From Dongia mobilis (GTDB lineage: Bacteria; Pseudomonadota; Alphaproteobacteria; Dongiales; Dongiaceae): DNA of 64,000 nucleotides. Position 1 is the first letter of the stretch. Each line of letters opens with the position of its first letter. This document shows, in pieces, positions 48,592 to 57,049 of the stretch. The DNA lies in NCBI RefSeq assembly GCF_004363235.1, contig NZ_SNYW01000009.1, positions 1 to 64,000 on the forward strand, read 5' to 3'. Below the pieces are notes generated by a model. That model ran no database searches and had not been told where the DNA came from. It saw nothing but the letters and a program-made list of their open reading frames with translations. The position numbers were made by a program, and so were the translations under genes.

Positions 48592-49776
48592 TCAGGCTGC
48601 CTTGCGCTTCTCCAGGAAGCTGCCGATACGCTTGATCGCCTCGCCGATATTCTCGATCGAATTGGCGTAGGAAATGCGCAGATAGCCCTCGCCAAAGGCG
48701 CCGAAGCTGGTGCCGGCGATGCTGGCGACACCGGCCTCGTCGAGGAGCGCCACTTCCAGCGCCTTCGACTTGAAGCCGGTGCCCTTGATATTGGGGAAGG
48801 CATAGAACGCGCCATAGGGCGTGATGCAGGAGATGCCCGGCAGCTTGTTAAGCTCTGCGACCGTGAAGCGGCGGCGCTCGTCGAAGGCCACCATCATCTT
48901 CGCAACCTCGTCCTTCGGGCCGGTGAGGGCGGCAAGGCCCGCCCACTGGGCCGAGGCGTTGACGCAGGAATGCACGTTGATGCACAAGCGCGTCGCCTGC
49001 TCGATCAGGCTCTTCGGCCAGACCGAATAACCCATGCGCCAACCGGTCATGGCGTAGGTCTTCGACCAGCCGTCCAGCATGATCAGGCGGTCGGCGATCT
49101 CCGGGTATTTGAGGAACGAGGTGTGGATCTTGCCGTCATAAAGCATCTCGGAATAGATCTCGTCCGACATGATGGCAACATTGGGGTGCTTCTCGAGCCC
49201 CTTTACCAGCTTGTCGATCTCGTCCTTCTCGACGATACCGCCGGTCGGGTTGGCCGGCGAGTTAACGATGATGAGGCGGGTCTTCGGCGTGATGCGCGAC
49301 AGCACGTCTTCGGCCTTGAAGCCGAAACCGTTCTCCTCGAGGAGCGGCAGCGGCACCGGCGTGGCACCCGAGAACTTGATGGTCGATTCGTAGATCGGGA
49401 AACCCGGGTTCGGATAGATGATCTCGGCACCCGGCTCGCCGAACATCATGATGGCGAAGAACATGGTGACCTTGCCGCCCGGCACGATCAGCACATTGTC
49501 GGGATGCACCGTATTGATGCCGTGGCGGCGGTTGAGGTCGTCGGCAACGGCCTGGCGGACTTCAGGAATGCCATTTGCCGGGGTATAGCCGTGATGGCCG
49601 TCGCGCAGTGCCTTGATGCCGGCTTCGACGATGTGGGCCGGGGTCTGGAAATCGGGCTGGCCGATCGACAGGGCGACGATGCTGCGGCCCTGGGCGCGCA
49701 AGGCATTGGCACGGGCCAGCACCTCGAAGGCGGATTCGGTTCCAAGGCGGCTCATGCCGCTGGCGAGCTGAAGCAT
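48592..49776 (-). CDS. Pyridoxal-phosphate aspartate/aromatic aminotransferase (class I)
   Basis: 394 residues from ATG 49776. Fold-type I aminotransferase: the PLP-binding Lys is in D-G-W-S-K-T-Y-A-M-T-G-W-R-M-G-Y, the N-terminal S-I-G-Q-P-D-F and the N-S-P-A-N-P-T-G motif are present, and R-I-S-Y-A-N-S near the C-terminus supplies the carboxylate-binding Arg. The N-terminus S-R-L-G-T-E-S-A-F-E-V-L is typical of the alphaproteobacterial AspC class Ib, which often also accepts prephenate. Single-gene unit ending in a hairpin. Confidence 0.93.
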   Translation of the reverse strand: MLQLASGMSRLGTESAFEVLARANALRAQGRSIVALSIGQPDFQTPAHIVEAGIKALRDGHHGYTPANGIPEVRQAVADDLNRRHGINTVHPDNVLIVPGGKVTMFFAIMMFGEPGAEIIYPNPGFPIYESTIKFSGATPVPLPLLEENGFGFKAEDVLSRITPKTRLIIVNSPANPTGGIVEKDEIDKLVKGLEKHPNVAIMSDEIYSEMLYDGKIHTSFLKYPEIADRLIMLDGWSKTYAMTGWRMGYSVWPKSLIEQATRLCINVHSCVNASAQWAGLAALTGPKDEVAKMMVAFDERRRFTVAELNKLPGISCITPYGAFYAFPNIKGTGFKSKALEVALLDEAGVASIAGTSFGAFGEGYLRISYANSIENIGEAIKRIGSFLEKRKAA

Positions 49777-49937
49777 AGGTCTATCCCCGGTCAAATGGTT
49801 AAGCCGGCGCTGTTTTCCAGCCCGGAACAGGGCCGCAGTTTAGGTCGGAAATGGGCGATTGAGAGGCTCTGCGCGACGGATTGTTATACCTAGGCGACAA
49901 GGGGCTTTTCCGTGCCGCTACCGTCCCCGCGTAATCC

Positions 49938-49966
49938 TTGACGCCGCCCGATGGGTCGTTTACACC
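49938..49966 (+). promoter_or_regulatory. Sigma-70-type promoter for tRNA-His
   Basis: TTGACG (49938-49943), a 17-bp spacer and TACACC (49961-49966), ending about 40 bases before the tRNA. Confidence 0.45.
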
Positions 49967-50007
49967 GCAGACCGCGCGCCGGCCAGTCTCCGGCAGCGCC
50001 CTCGGTG

Positions 50008-50084
50008 GCGGGTGTAGCTCAATTGGTTAGAGCGCCGGATTGTGATTCCGGAGGTTGCGGATTCAAGTTCCGTCACTCGCCCCA
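50008..50084 (+). tRNA. tRNA-His (anticodon GTG)
   Basis: A 77-base cloverleaf with anticodon GTG in A-T-T-G-T-G-A-T-T, T-loop TTCAAGT and encoded CCA. The G at 50007 would pair with C73 at 50081 as the extra G-1 that is specific to tRNA-His. Confidence 0.96.
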
Positions 50085-50698
50085 TACCCTTACCGGAAAT
50101 TGTTATGTTGTACGGCTTTAGGCGGGTTTCCGCCTATACTTCGCTATACCGGCAATAGATGGTCACTGGTCATTCGACCGGACACAGGCGACGTTTGCCC
50201 CGGGCCATAGACATCATTGGACGCTGGATGCCTGCGTCTCGAGGCCGTGCTCAGCCCGAACTTGGCGCCCTTGTCCAAACTGCTGCCGCCATGACTCCTT
50301 GCGATGAAGCAGCCGCCGGGGATGATGCGCATGTTTGGCCGCATTCGAAATCGGTTTCGTTTCTTTCGCTTGAGGCATGACAAAAAACGCCGTCCGTTCA
50401 ATGTTCTGGGCGCGAAAAAGCCATCGTGACATCATGGCCGAATTTGGTTAGGTTACTGCCCACCAGCAGGGAATCTGCTGGCAAAAAAATGCAAGACCGC
50501 ACGGTCCAAGTTCTGGGACGACTGGCAACAAGTCTTTTTGTTACGGTGGGGGGGACCTGTTTATTCAGGTCCGAGAGGCAGATCCGATGGATCTGCCTCT
50601 TTCCGTTTCTGGCCCCTGCTTTCGGTATCGCCCAGTTGCCGAAGGCAACGCCAGCACATGGCGCGCGCCCGGCCCGGATGGACCGGCGTGGGGTTGCG
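50085..50698. other. 614-bp intergenic region with several strong hairpins
   Basis: No reading frame here looks coding on either strand. Hairpins: GGCGG/CCGCC at 50121-50134, CCAGCAG/CTGCTGG at 50463-50481, GGACCTG/CAGGTCC at 50553-50572 and a 12-bp stem at 50574-50600. The last three, close together, may mark a small RNA. Confidence 0.4.
50574..50609 (+). terminator. 12-bp perfect stem, possible terminator of a small RNA
   Basis: AGAGGCAGATCC (50574-50585) pairs perfectly with 50589-50600 around loop GAT and is followed by TTCCGTTT, a poor T-tract. It lies right after another 7-bp stem. Confidence 0.35.
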
Positions 50699-50959
50699 TC
50701 AGCTTGGTCGAGCGACGCCGGCAAGTTCCAGGATGCTTAACCCGAAATATTGCGAGGCAACAAAGAAGGCGCCCCAAACGACGAGCGCGACACCGGTCGT
50801 GATCAGGGCCTTGCGGCCCAGATGCGGGTTTGCCGGAGCGCCAGGGTCGTGCCCGGCCTCGTCATTCTCCTGTCGCCTGATACCCCAGGGCAGGACCGCG
50901 AACAGAGCCAGCCACCAGATGATGAGAAAGATGAAGAACTGCGTGGCAATGGCGGACAT
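50699..50959 (-). CDS. DUF1467 family small membrane protein
   Basis: 86 residues with two transmembrane helices (about 7-27 and 53-75) separated by a short loop rich in Asp, Glu and Pro. The L-P-W-G-I-R-R motif after the first helix is the family hallmark. Function is unknown. It starts 27 bp after mce, the conserved partner in alphaproteobacteria. Confidence 0.88.
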   Translation of the reverse strand: MSAIATQFFIFLIIWWLALFAVLPWGIRRQENDEAGHDPGAPANPHLGRKALITTGVALVVWGAFFVASQYFGLSILELAGVARPS

Positions 50960-50986
50960 GATTCGGCATTTCCCGGTTGATGTGCG

Positions 50987-51391
50987 CTAGGCCTGTTCCA
51001 GTTCGACCAATGTGCCCAGGAAATCCTTGGGATGGAGGAAGAGGACCGGTTTGTTATGGGCACCGATCTTGGGGTTGCCGTCGCCCAGCACGCGCGCACC
51101 CTTGGCCTTCATCTGGTCCCGGGCGGCGAGAATATCGTCAACCTCGTAGCAGACATGGTGAATGCCACCACTCGGGTTGCGTTCGAGATAGCCGGCGATC
51201 GGCGACGCCTCGCCTAACGGATGCAGCAACTCGATCTTGGTATTCGGCAGTTCGACAAAGACCACGGTGACACCATGCTTCGGCTGCGGCACCGGGTCGG
51301 AGACCTTGGCGCCCAACGTGTCGCGGTAGAGAGAGGCGGCCTGGGCAAGGTCCGGGACGGCAATGGCGACGTGATTGAGGCGGCCGATCAT
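50987..51391 (-). CDS. mce: Methylmalonyl-CoA epimerase
   Basis: 134 residues of the vicinal-oxygen-chelate fold. It interconverts (2R)- and (2S)-methylmalonyl-CoA in propionyl-CoA metabolism. Metal-ligand motifs L-N-H-V-A-I-A-V, G-I-H-H-V-C-Y-E-V and the C-terminal V-E-L-E are present. No mutase or carboxylase genes are in the window. DUF1467 follows downstream in the same orientation. Confidence 0.93.
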   Translation of the reverse strand: MIGRLNHVAIAVPDLAQAASLYRDTLGAKVSDPVPQPKHGVTVVFVELPNTKIELLHPLGEASPIAGYLERNPSGGIHHVCYEVDDILAARDQMKAKGARVLGDGNPKIGAHNKPVLFLHPKDFLGTLVELEQA

Positions 51392-51702
51392 TCAACGAGG
51401 TCCTTTCGCGCTTCTTAACCTTGCCGGCTAGCGGGCAGGCGGGTGTCGGCGAGGATGTTGCGGCGCAAAAGAAATTCGGTCAAGGGGCCTGCAAAGGCCG
51501 TCAATTGCAGCGCTAGGGAAAAATTAACAAATTGAAATATAATAGAAAACATGCCGCGAGCTCGATTTCGGGCGGTGGTGCGATCTCCAATACGACCACC
51601 TGTGCGCCCAGTCACTTCGTTTTTCCAGCGGATGCGCCAAATTCACTTCAGTACGCAATTGCATGGCCCCGGCATCGGGCCGGGCTAGAGGGACCGAAGA
51701 GC
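51392..51702. other. Intergenic region with an AT-rich patch
   Basis: 311 bp without a convincing gene. An AT-rich tract at about 51519-51553 stands out from the GC-rich surroundings and may hold the mce promoter. Confidence 0.4.
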
Positions 51703-51864
51703 ATGCTTACCCGCTATCGGCATTGGCTGGCGTTGTGGGGGATCGGTTGCATCCTGCTGATGGACCACCTGCCGGAACGGACCCCCGAATTGTTGCTGGC
51801 CTCCCTGGCCGGCGAACCGGCGGTCGCCGGCGATTGGGACAGTCTGCCGATCATGTATGAATGA
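51703..51864 (+). CDS. Hypothetical small protein
   Basis: 53 residues with a hydrophobic stretch at about 7-20 (W-L-A-L-W-G-I-G-C-I-L-L-M) and an acidic C-terminal half. An AGAGGGA ribosome-site candidate lies upstream of ATG 51703. I recognise no family. It might be a small membrane or exported peptide, or not a gene at all; comparison with close relatives would decide. Confidence 0.3.
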   Translation: MLTRYRHWLALWGIGCILLMDHLPERTPELLLASLAGEPAVAGDWDSLPIMYE

Positions 51865-51929
51865 CGGTCGCCCGCGCATTCTCTCGGCGCGGCCGTGAGC
51901 CCGCATTGAACCGCGCCCGGGGCAAAATC

Positions 51930-51941
51930 GACTGATCAGTC
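51930..51941 (+). promoter_or_regulatory. Possible operator upstream of the FecR-like gene
   Basis: GACTGATCAGTC is a perfect 12-bp palindrome extended on the right by another CAGTC, similar in shape to TetR-family operators. It is 45 bp before the FecR-like gene start. Confidence 0.2.
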
Positions 51942-51986
51942 AGTCAATCATCCGACGAACGACAAGTTCGCATCACAGGATCTGTT

Positions 51987-52817
51987 ATGAAAACGGCCGA
52001 CTTCTGCTGGCGCCGCATGGCGCCGTTCGCTCTGTTTCTGCCCTTGCTTGCCGTTGCCGCCGGCAGCTTGCCTCCTGCCGACGCCTTGGCACAAGGCAGC
52101 CGGCAGATTGGCCAGGTTATCCTGCCGGAATACCGCGGCGCCGTGGCGCGCCCGGAACAAGGCCAGAATTTCCACAGGATCGACTTTCGCGATCCGGTAT
52201 TCGCGCTGGATACGGTCAGAACCGGGTCGAAAGCGATGACGGCGCTGGAATTCCTTGACCTTACGCGCATCGACATCGGTCCCGGTGCCGAAGTTCGTCT
52301 GGACGACTTCGTCTATGATCCCGGCAGCGGCGAAGGAGCCGGCACCGTCAATTTTGCCGTTGGCGCGTTTCGCTATGTCGGCGGCACAATGACCACCGAG
52401 GAAAACGTCAGGCTGAACACGCCAACCACGACGATGGTCATCCGCGGCACGGAACTGGTCATCTTCGTCTGGCCGGATGGCAGCACCGAGGTGAACGTGA
52501 TCTCCGGCGCCGTTGAGGTGAGTGCCTGCCGGTCGGGTGGGGGGCAGTTGCTGATGTCCGGCATGCGCGGGCTGGTCAGGGCGAACTGCGAAATGAGCCG
52601 GGCCCCGGTCCGCGCGATGACCGATGATGTCGTTGCCGCCGGTCTGCCGGATGCCGAAGGGGATGAAACCGGGGGTGGAACAGAGCCCGGTGTCGATCGA
52701 GATGGCGGCCGGGGCGACGGTACAAGCCGCGGCAGAGGCGGTCAGGGGGGAACAGAAGGCGGCACCGAAGGTGGCGGCGGAAATCAGAACGGTGGCGGTG
52801 GCAACATCAAGGGGTAG
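51987..52817 (+). CDS. FecR domain-containing exported protein
   Basis: 276 residues. A signal peptide ends A-L-A near residue 35, followed by a FecR beta-domain (about 40-200) with the family's G-A-F-R-Y-V-G-G and N-T-P-T-T-T-M-V-I-R-G-T-E motifs. The last ~60 residues are a Gly/Glu/Asp/Asn-rich low-complexity tail. Classical FecR is an anti-sigma regulator with a cytoplasmic N-terminus, but here there is a signal peptide, no anti-sigma part, and no sigma factor or TonB receptor nearby. This exported stand-alone form is often found near CHAT or secreted-repeat proteins; its role is unknown. Confidence 0.82.
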   Translation: MKTADFCWRRMAPFALFLPLLAVAAGSLPPADALAQGSRQIGQVILPEYRGAVARPEQGQNFHRIDFRDPVFALDTVRTGSKAMTALEFLDLTRIDIGPGAEVRLDDFVYDPGSGEGAGTVNFAVGAFRYVGGTMTTEENVRLNTPTTTMVIRGTELVIFVWPDGSTEVNVISGAVEVSACRSGGGQLLMSGMRGLVRANCEMSRAPVRAMTDDVVAAGLPDAEGDETGGGTEPGVDRDGGRGDGTSRGRGGQGGTEGGTEGGGGNQNGGGGNIKG

Positions 52818-52849
52818 ACTGGGCCCCACCCTGGACCAGGACCCCAGCC

Positions 52850-53272
52850 ATGTCAGATGCGGAGCCGGGCGGGCTGCTTGCCGCCAATGACGCCTTCTAT
52901 CGTGCCTTCACCACGGGCGATATCAGTGCCATGCAGGCGCTATGGGCGGGAAACGGCCCGGCTTTTTGCTGTCACCCGGGCTGGCCCCCAATTGTTGACC
53001 GGGAGCAGGTCCTGAGCAGCTGGCAGGACATCCTCGGCCAGGGCGGGGCCTCTGACATCGTCTTCATGCTGCTGCAATCGGCCGAATGGGGGGAGACCGG
53101 CATCGTTTGCGGGATCGAGCTCTTGGGCTCGGCCCAATTTTCGTGCACGAACGTCTTTGTCAGGGCGGGAAGGGATTGGCGCATGGTCCACCACCATGCC
53201 GGACCATTGGCGCCAGCGGCCCGACTGAACCTGAGCGGTACGGCCGATCCGGGAAGAAGCGTGCGCCACTGA
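52850..53272 (+). CDS. NTF2-like (SnoaL-type) domain protein
   Basis: 140 residues of the cone-shaped NTF2-like fold. The N-terminal L-L-A-A-N-D-A-F-Y-R-A-F-T-T-G-D-I-S-A-M and the W-R-M-V-H-H-H-A-G-P near the end are typical of the SnoaL_3/YybH group, which includes small enzymes and binding proteins of diverse or unknown function. It begins 32 bp after the FecR-like gene and is probably co-transcribed. Confidence 0.82.
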   Translation: MSDAEPGGLLAANDAFYRAFTTGDISAMQALWAGNGPAFCCHPGWPPIVDREQVLSSWQDILGQGGASDIVFMLLQSAEWGETGIVCGIELLGSAQFSCTNVFVRAGRDWRMVHHHAGPLAPAARLNLSGTADPGRSVRH

Positions 53273-53400
53273 TCCGGATACCGCTGGAAGGCTCGCCGGC
53301 AGATTCGCCCTCGGATCCGGAGCCAATGCCCACCACCACGCATGCAGCCGAGCCAGCGGCCGCGTTGCGCCCTGGATCGTCGGGCGTCATATTAACGAAC

Positions 53401-55023
53401 ATGAACCGGAGTCGACCTTTCCCGCCACGATCTAGGCTGCTGCATTGCATTCGCATCGCGGTGGTTGGCCTCTGCCTGTCGCTCGCCGCCGGTACGTTCC
53501 CTGCGCGGGCCGATTACCGCGCCGGCCTTGACGCCTTCAATGCGGGTGCCTTCGAACAGGCCTACGCAGAATGGCAGAAGGCGGCGCTGGCGGGGGACAA
53601 GCGGGCGCAGCATGGCCTTGGCCTGCTGCTGGAAAGCGGCCGCGGGACAAAGCAGGATATTGCCGCCGCCCGCCAATGGTATGAGGCGTCTGCCGAACAG
53701 GGCTTTGCGGCTGCAATGAACAATCTGGCCATGATGTATGCTGAGGGCCGTGGCGTCGACAAGGACCAGGGCAAGGCCATTGCCTATTGGCGCCAGGCTG
53801 CGGATGGCGGCAACGCGACCGCCCAATACAATTTGGGCGTCCAGTACATGCTTGGCGAGGGTGTCACGCGCGATCCGGCGGAGACTGCCAAGCTGTGGAC
53901 GGCGGCAGGCAACGGCAACAATGTCCAGGCGCAGTACAATCTTGGCCTGCTCTATGCGCGGGGTGTCGGCGTCGCGGCTGATGACAGGCAGGCTGCCTTT
54001 TGGATTGCGAAGGCGGCGGAGGCCGGCCTTGCCGAGGCGCAGATCGACCTTGCCGAACTCTACCGTTCCGGCCGCGGGGTCACGCAGAATCCCGATCAGG
54101 CATATTACTGGCTCGAAAAGGCGGCCGCCTCCGGCAATCTGCTGGCCCGCCAGAGGCTGACGGAATTGCCGAAACCCAAGACAACGGTGGCGCGAGAGGC
54201 GCAAGACGCTTCTGCGTCCGAAACAGCAGTGCCGGCAGCTCCGGCTGAGGCGGCGCCAGATGACGGTAACGCGGAAGCAGCAGCGGCGGATTCCGAACCC
54301 GGCGATCATGGCGATCAATCTGCGGCGGCGGCTTTGGTTCCAGTGGAAGGCGACCTCACCGCCGAACAAGAGACGGCCGATACGGCCCCCGCGACGGACG
54401 AAGAAGCGAGCGAGGCGGCCACAGCCACATCGCCGGTACCCGAGGCGGATGGCCAAGCGGCGTCGTCAACGGACGCAGCCGACACCCACGAGCAGGTCGC
54501 CGAAACCGATGAGACCGTCGCCGAAGCGACTGGCATGGCCACCGTCGACGTACCGGAAGACGGGCAGGACGGCGCGACGCTGCCGGCGGCCGAATTAGGC
54601 GACGCGGCATCCGAGGAAGTCGTCGCCGAGGAGGCAACCGGCACAGAAGACGAGCCGGTTGACGGCGAAGTAGCGGAAGAAGCGGGTGAAGCGGAAGAGG
54701 CGATTGAGCCGGAGGGTGTCGTCGCCCTTTTGCCGCTTGGTGAAATCCTGTCGCCAAGGGCCAAGGTCTTCCGTATCTGGCTGGGCGAGCGGAACACGCC
54801 GGAATCCGCCCGCAACGAATACAGCAACCTGGTCGGCAAATACCGGCCGATGCTCGACAACCTTGCCTTCGAGATCCGGCCATTCGTGGTGGGGAGCAGC
54901 GAGGAGGGACATCACTACCGCATTTATGTCGGCGATTTCCCCGCACTCAAGGATGCCCAGGCCATGTGCGACCGGATCCGGGCACGGTATAGCGAGCAAT
55001 TCTGCCGCAGCGTGATCAACTGA
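53401..55023 (+). CDS. Sel1-repeat protein with C-terminal SPOR domain
   Basis: 540 residues from ATG 53401, which starts a signal peptide ending F-P-A-R-A near 37. Five or more Sel1 repeats (about 40-250), each with Y-x-x-G-x-G-V/T and A-x-x-W-x-x-A-A elements, form a scaffold. A long Ala/Glu/Asp-rich disordered acidic linker (about 260-440) leads to a SPOR domain (about 455-540), which in other proteins binds denuded septal peptidoglycan. A role at the cell envelope or division site is likely. The gene ends 9 bp before nnrD/nnrE. Confidence 0.85.
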   Translation: MNRSRPFPPRSRLLHCIRIAVVGLCLSLAAGTFPARADYRAGLDAFNAGAFEQAYAEWQKAALAGDKRAQHGLGLLLESGRGTKQDIAAARQWYEASAEQGFAAAMNNLAMMYAEGRGVDKDQGKAIAYWRQAADGGNATAQYNLGVQYMLGEGVTRDPAETAKLWTAAGNGNNVQAQYNLGLLYARGVGVAADDRQAAFWIAKAAEAGLAEAQIDLAELYRSGRGVTQNPDQAYYWLEKAAASGNLLARQRLTELPKPKTTVAREAQDASASETAVPAAPAEAAPDDGNAEAAAADSEPGDHGDQSAAAALVPVEGDLTAEQETADTAPATDEEASEAATATSPVPEADGQAASSTDAADTHEQVAETDETVAEATGMATVDVPEDGQDGATLPAAELGDAASEEVVAEEATGTEDEPVDGEVAEEAGEAEEAIEPEGVVALLPLGEILSPRAKVFRIWLGERNTPESARNEYSNLVGKYRPMLDNLAFEIRPFVVGSSEEGHHYRIYVGDFPALKDAQAMCDRIRARYSEQFCRSVIN

Positions 55024-55032
55024 GCTGTCGCG

Positions 55033-56586
55033 ATGGCCGCGACATCGACAACCGCCAAAGCAGACCCATCCGGCCCCGGCGACCGTGTCCTGACCGCGGC
55101 GCAGATGCGTGCCGCCGAACAGCATCTGTTCCAGCATGGTGTCGACAGCTTCGCACTCATGTGCGGAGCCGGGGAAGCTGTTGCCGGCCATGTCGCACGG
55201 CATTGGCCAGGCCGGGATGTCGTCGTCCTGTGCGGGCCGGGCAACAATGGCGGCGACGGCTTCATTGCCGCAGAAGCGCTGCGCCGACAGGGGTGCGGGG
55301 TGACATTGCTGGCGCTGCGGCCGATCGAGGCCTATCGCGGCGATGCGGCCAGGGCGGCGGCGGGCTGGCAGGGTCAGTGGCTGGCGCTCGACGCCGCCAA
55401 TCTCGAAACCGCCGTTCAGCCCAACGCGCTTGTGGTCGATGCTCTGTTCGGTATTGGACTGGACCGCAGCCTTGACGGCGCCGCTGCCGCGGCCGTCAAT
55501 CGCTGTCGGGAAGCGGGTGCGATGGTTGTGGCAGTCGACATGCCAAGCGGCGTCAGTTCGGATACCGGCCTGGTGATGGGTGCAGCGATGCTGGCACGCC
55601 AGACCGTAACGTTCGGCTGGCTGAAACCTGGGCATTTGCTGCTGCCTGGGCGGCTTCATGCCGGCGCCTTGGAAGTGGTGCCCCTGGCTTTCGACGAGGC
55701 GAGCGGTCGGGCCGGCCAGCAGGCGGGTGGCCCCGATATCCGCTGCAACGGGCCGGCAAGCTGGATTCTTTGCCTGCCCCGACCCGGGGCAATGGACCAC
55801 AAATACAGCCGAGGCCATGCGCTCGTGATCGGGAGCGCGGCGATGTCGGGCGCCGGGCGGCTCGCCGCCCGCGCAGCGAGGCGGATCGGCGCCGGCATGC
55901 TGACCGTGGCGGCGCCGGCTGAGGCTCTGCCGCTCTTCATGGCCGACCAGCCGGGGCTGATTGCACGGCCTCTCGGCCGCCCGGAGGATCTGGTCGAAAT
56001 CCTCCTGGACAGCAGGATATCGGCGGTTCTGGTCGGTTCCGGCATGACGCCCGATGCCGGCACCCGCGAGGCAGTGCTCAATGCGCTGGCCGGCGGCCGC
56101 CCCGTCGTCGTCGATGGTGGTGGCCTGACGGCCTTTGCCGATCGCCCGCAGGACTTGTTCGTGCTCGGCCGGCCTGATGTCGTGCTGACTCCTCACGAGG
56201 GGGAATTTGCTCGCCTTTTCCCCGATCTCGGGCCCGAACTGGGCAAGGCTGCCCGGGCGCAGCAGGCGGCGCAACGCTCGGGCGCCACCATCGTGCTGAA
56301 GGGAAGTGATACCGTGATTGCCTGCCCCATTCTGCGGCATGATGGTGTGAGCGGGCGCGTCCTGGTCAATCGCGAGGCCTCGCCGCATCTGGCCACGGCC
56401 GGTTCCGGCGATGTGCTGGCAGGATTGGTGCTTGGCCTGCTCGCACAGCGCATGCCGGCCTTCGAAGCCGCCGCCGCCGCCGTCTGGTTTCATAGTGAAG
56501 CCGGCTTTGCCGCCGGCCCAGGGCTCATCGCCGAGGACCTGCCGGAACAGATCCCCGGAATCCGGCGGTTGATCGCCGAAGTATGA
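55033..56586 (+). CDS. nnrD: Bifunctional NAD(P)H-hydrate epimerase/dehydratase
   Basis: 517 residues. It repairs hydrated NADH and NADPH. The N-terminal YjeF_N (NnrE-type) epimerase domain (about 15-220) has L-C-G-P-G-N-N-G-G-D-G and the V-D-A-L-F-G-I-G-L element. The C-terminal ribokinase-like NnrD dehydratase (about 245-510) has L-K-G-S-D-T-V-I and the anion hole A-G-S-G-D-V-L-A-G. It sits 9 bp after the Sel1-SPOR gene and is followed by an AT-rich tract. Fused form, as in E. coli YjeF. Confidence 0.92.
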   Translation: MAATSTTAKADPSGPGDRVLTAAQMRAAEQHLFQHGVDSFALMCGAGEAVAGHVARHWPGRDVVVLCGPGNNGGDGFIAAEALRRQGCGVTLLALRPIEAYRGDAARAAAGWQGQWLALDAANLETAVQPNALVVDALFGIGLDRSLDGAAAAAVNRCREAGAMVVAVDMPSGVSSDTGLVMGAAMLARQTVTFGWLKPGHLLLPGRLHAGALEVVPLAFDEASGRAGQQAGGPDIRCNGPASWILCLPRPGAMDHKYSRGHALVIGSAAMSGAGRLAARAARRIGAGMLTVAAPAEALPLFMADQPGLIARPLGRPEDLVEILLDSRISAVLVGSGMTPDAGTREAVLNALAGGRPVVVDGGGLTAFADRPQDLFVLGRPDVVLTPHEGEFARLFPDLGPELGKAARAQQAAQRSGATIVLKGSDTVIACPILRHDGVSGRVLVNREASPHLATAGSGDVLAGLVLGLLAQRMPAFEAAAAAVWFHSEAGFAAGPGLIAEDLPEQIPGIRRLIAEV

Positions 56587-56828
56587 TTTTATATTTTAAA
56601 AACAATTTATTATACCAATTTATTGAGATTCGTCTGCCGGCCGGCTGGCCGGTCGATGTCCGCCATGCATGCGGGTTTTCCGTGCAGTGCGTCAGTGGCC
56701 GGAAGGGGGCTCCTTCGGCAGGTTCCTTTTTCTCTTGTGACGCGGGTTTAGGTGGGTTACATCCCCGGCCCGGACCCGGTACTGCGCCGGGGCCGCGGGC
56801 TATGCTTTGGCGGCTCCCTTCGACCTTT

Positions 56829-56913
56829 GCGGGCGTGGCGAAATTGGTAGACGCGCGGGATTTAGGTTCCCGTGACGCAAGTCGTGTGGGTTCAAATCCC
56901 TCCGCCCGCACCA
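56829..56913 (+). tRNA. tRNA-Leu (anticodon TAG)
   Basis: 85 bases with a long variable arm. The acceptor GCGGGCG pairs with CGCCCGC, the anticodon loop TTTAGGT gives TAG, the T-loop is TTCAAAT and CCA is encoded. It lies between nnrD and tig. Confidence 0.96.
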
Positions 56914-57049
56914 AGTTTCGTCCGTGATCCTGGCGCGATCATGTTTCGCGCAAGATCCTGCCGGCAAGCGGTCGCAGCGAGCGCCGGGACGAGTCCGCCG
57001 GCCCCACCAGCGCCGATCGATAAACCTCAAAGTCTGAAAGTGTACAGTC

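Noticed and set aside
50008-50084. tRNA-His as an integration site for a mobile element
   Set aside because: No repeated tRNA 3' end, integrase or composition change in the flanks.
51415-51552. 45-residue hydrophobic frame just upstream of mce on the minus strand
   Set aside because: It begins in the AT-rich patch, has no ribosome site and no known family; too weak to call.
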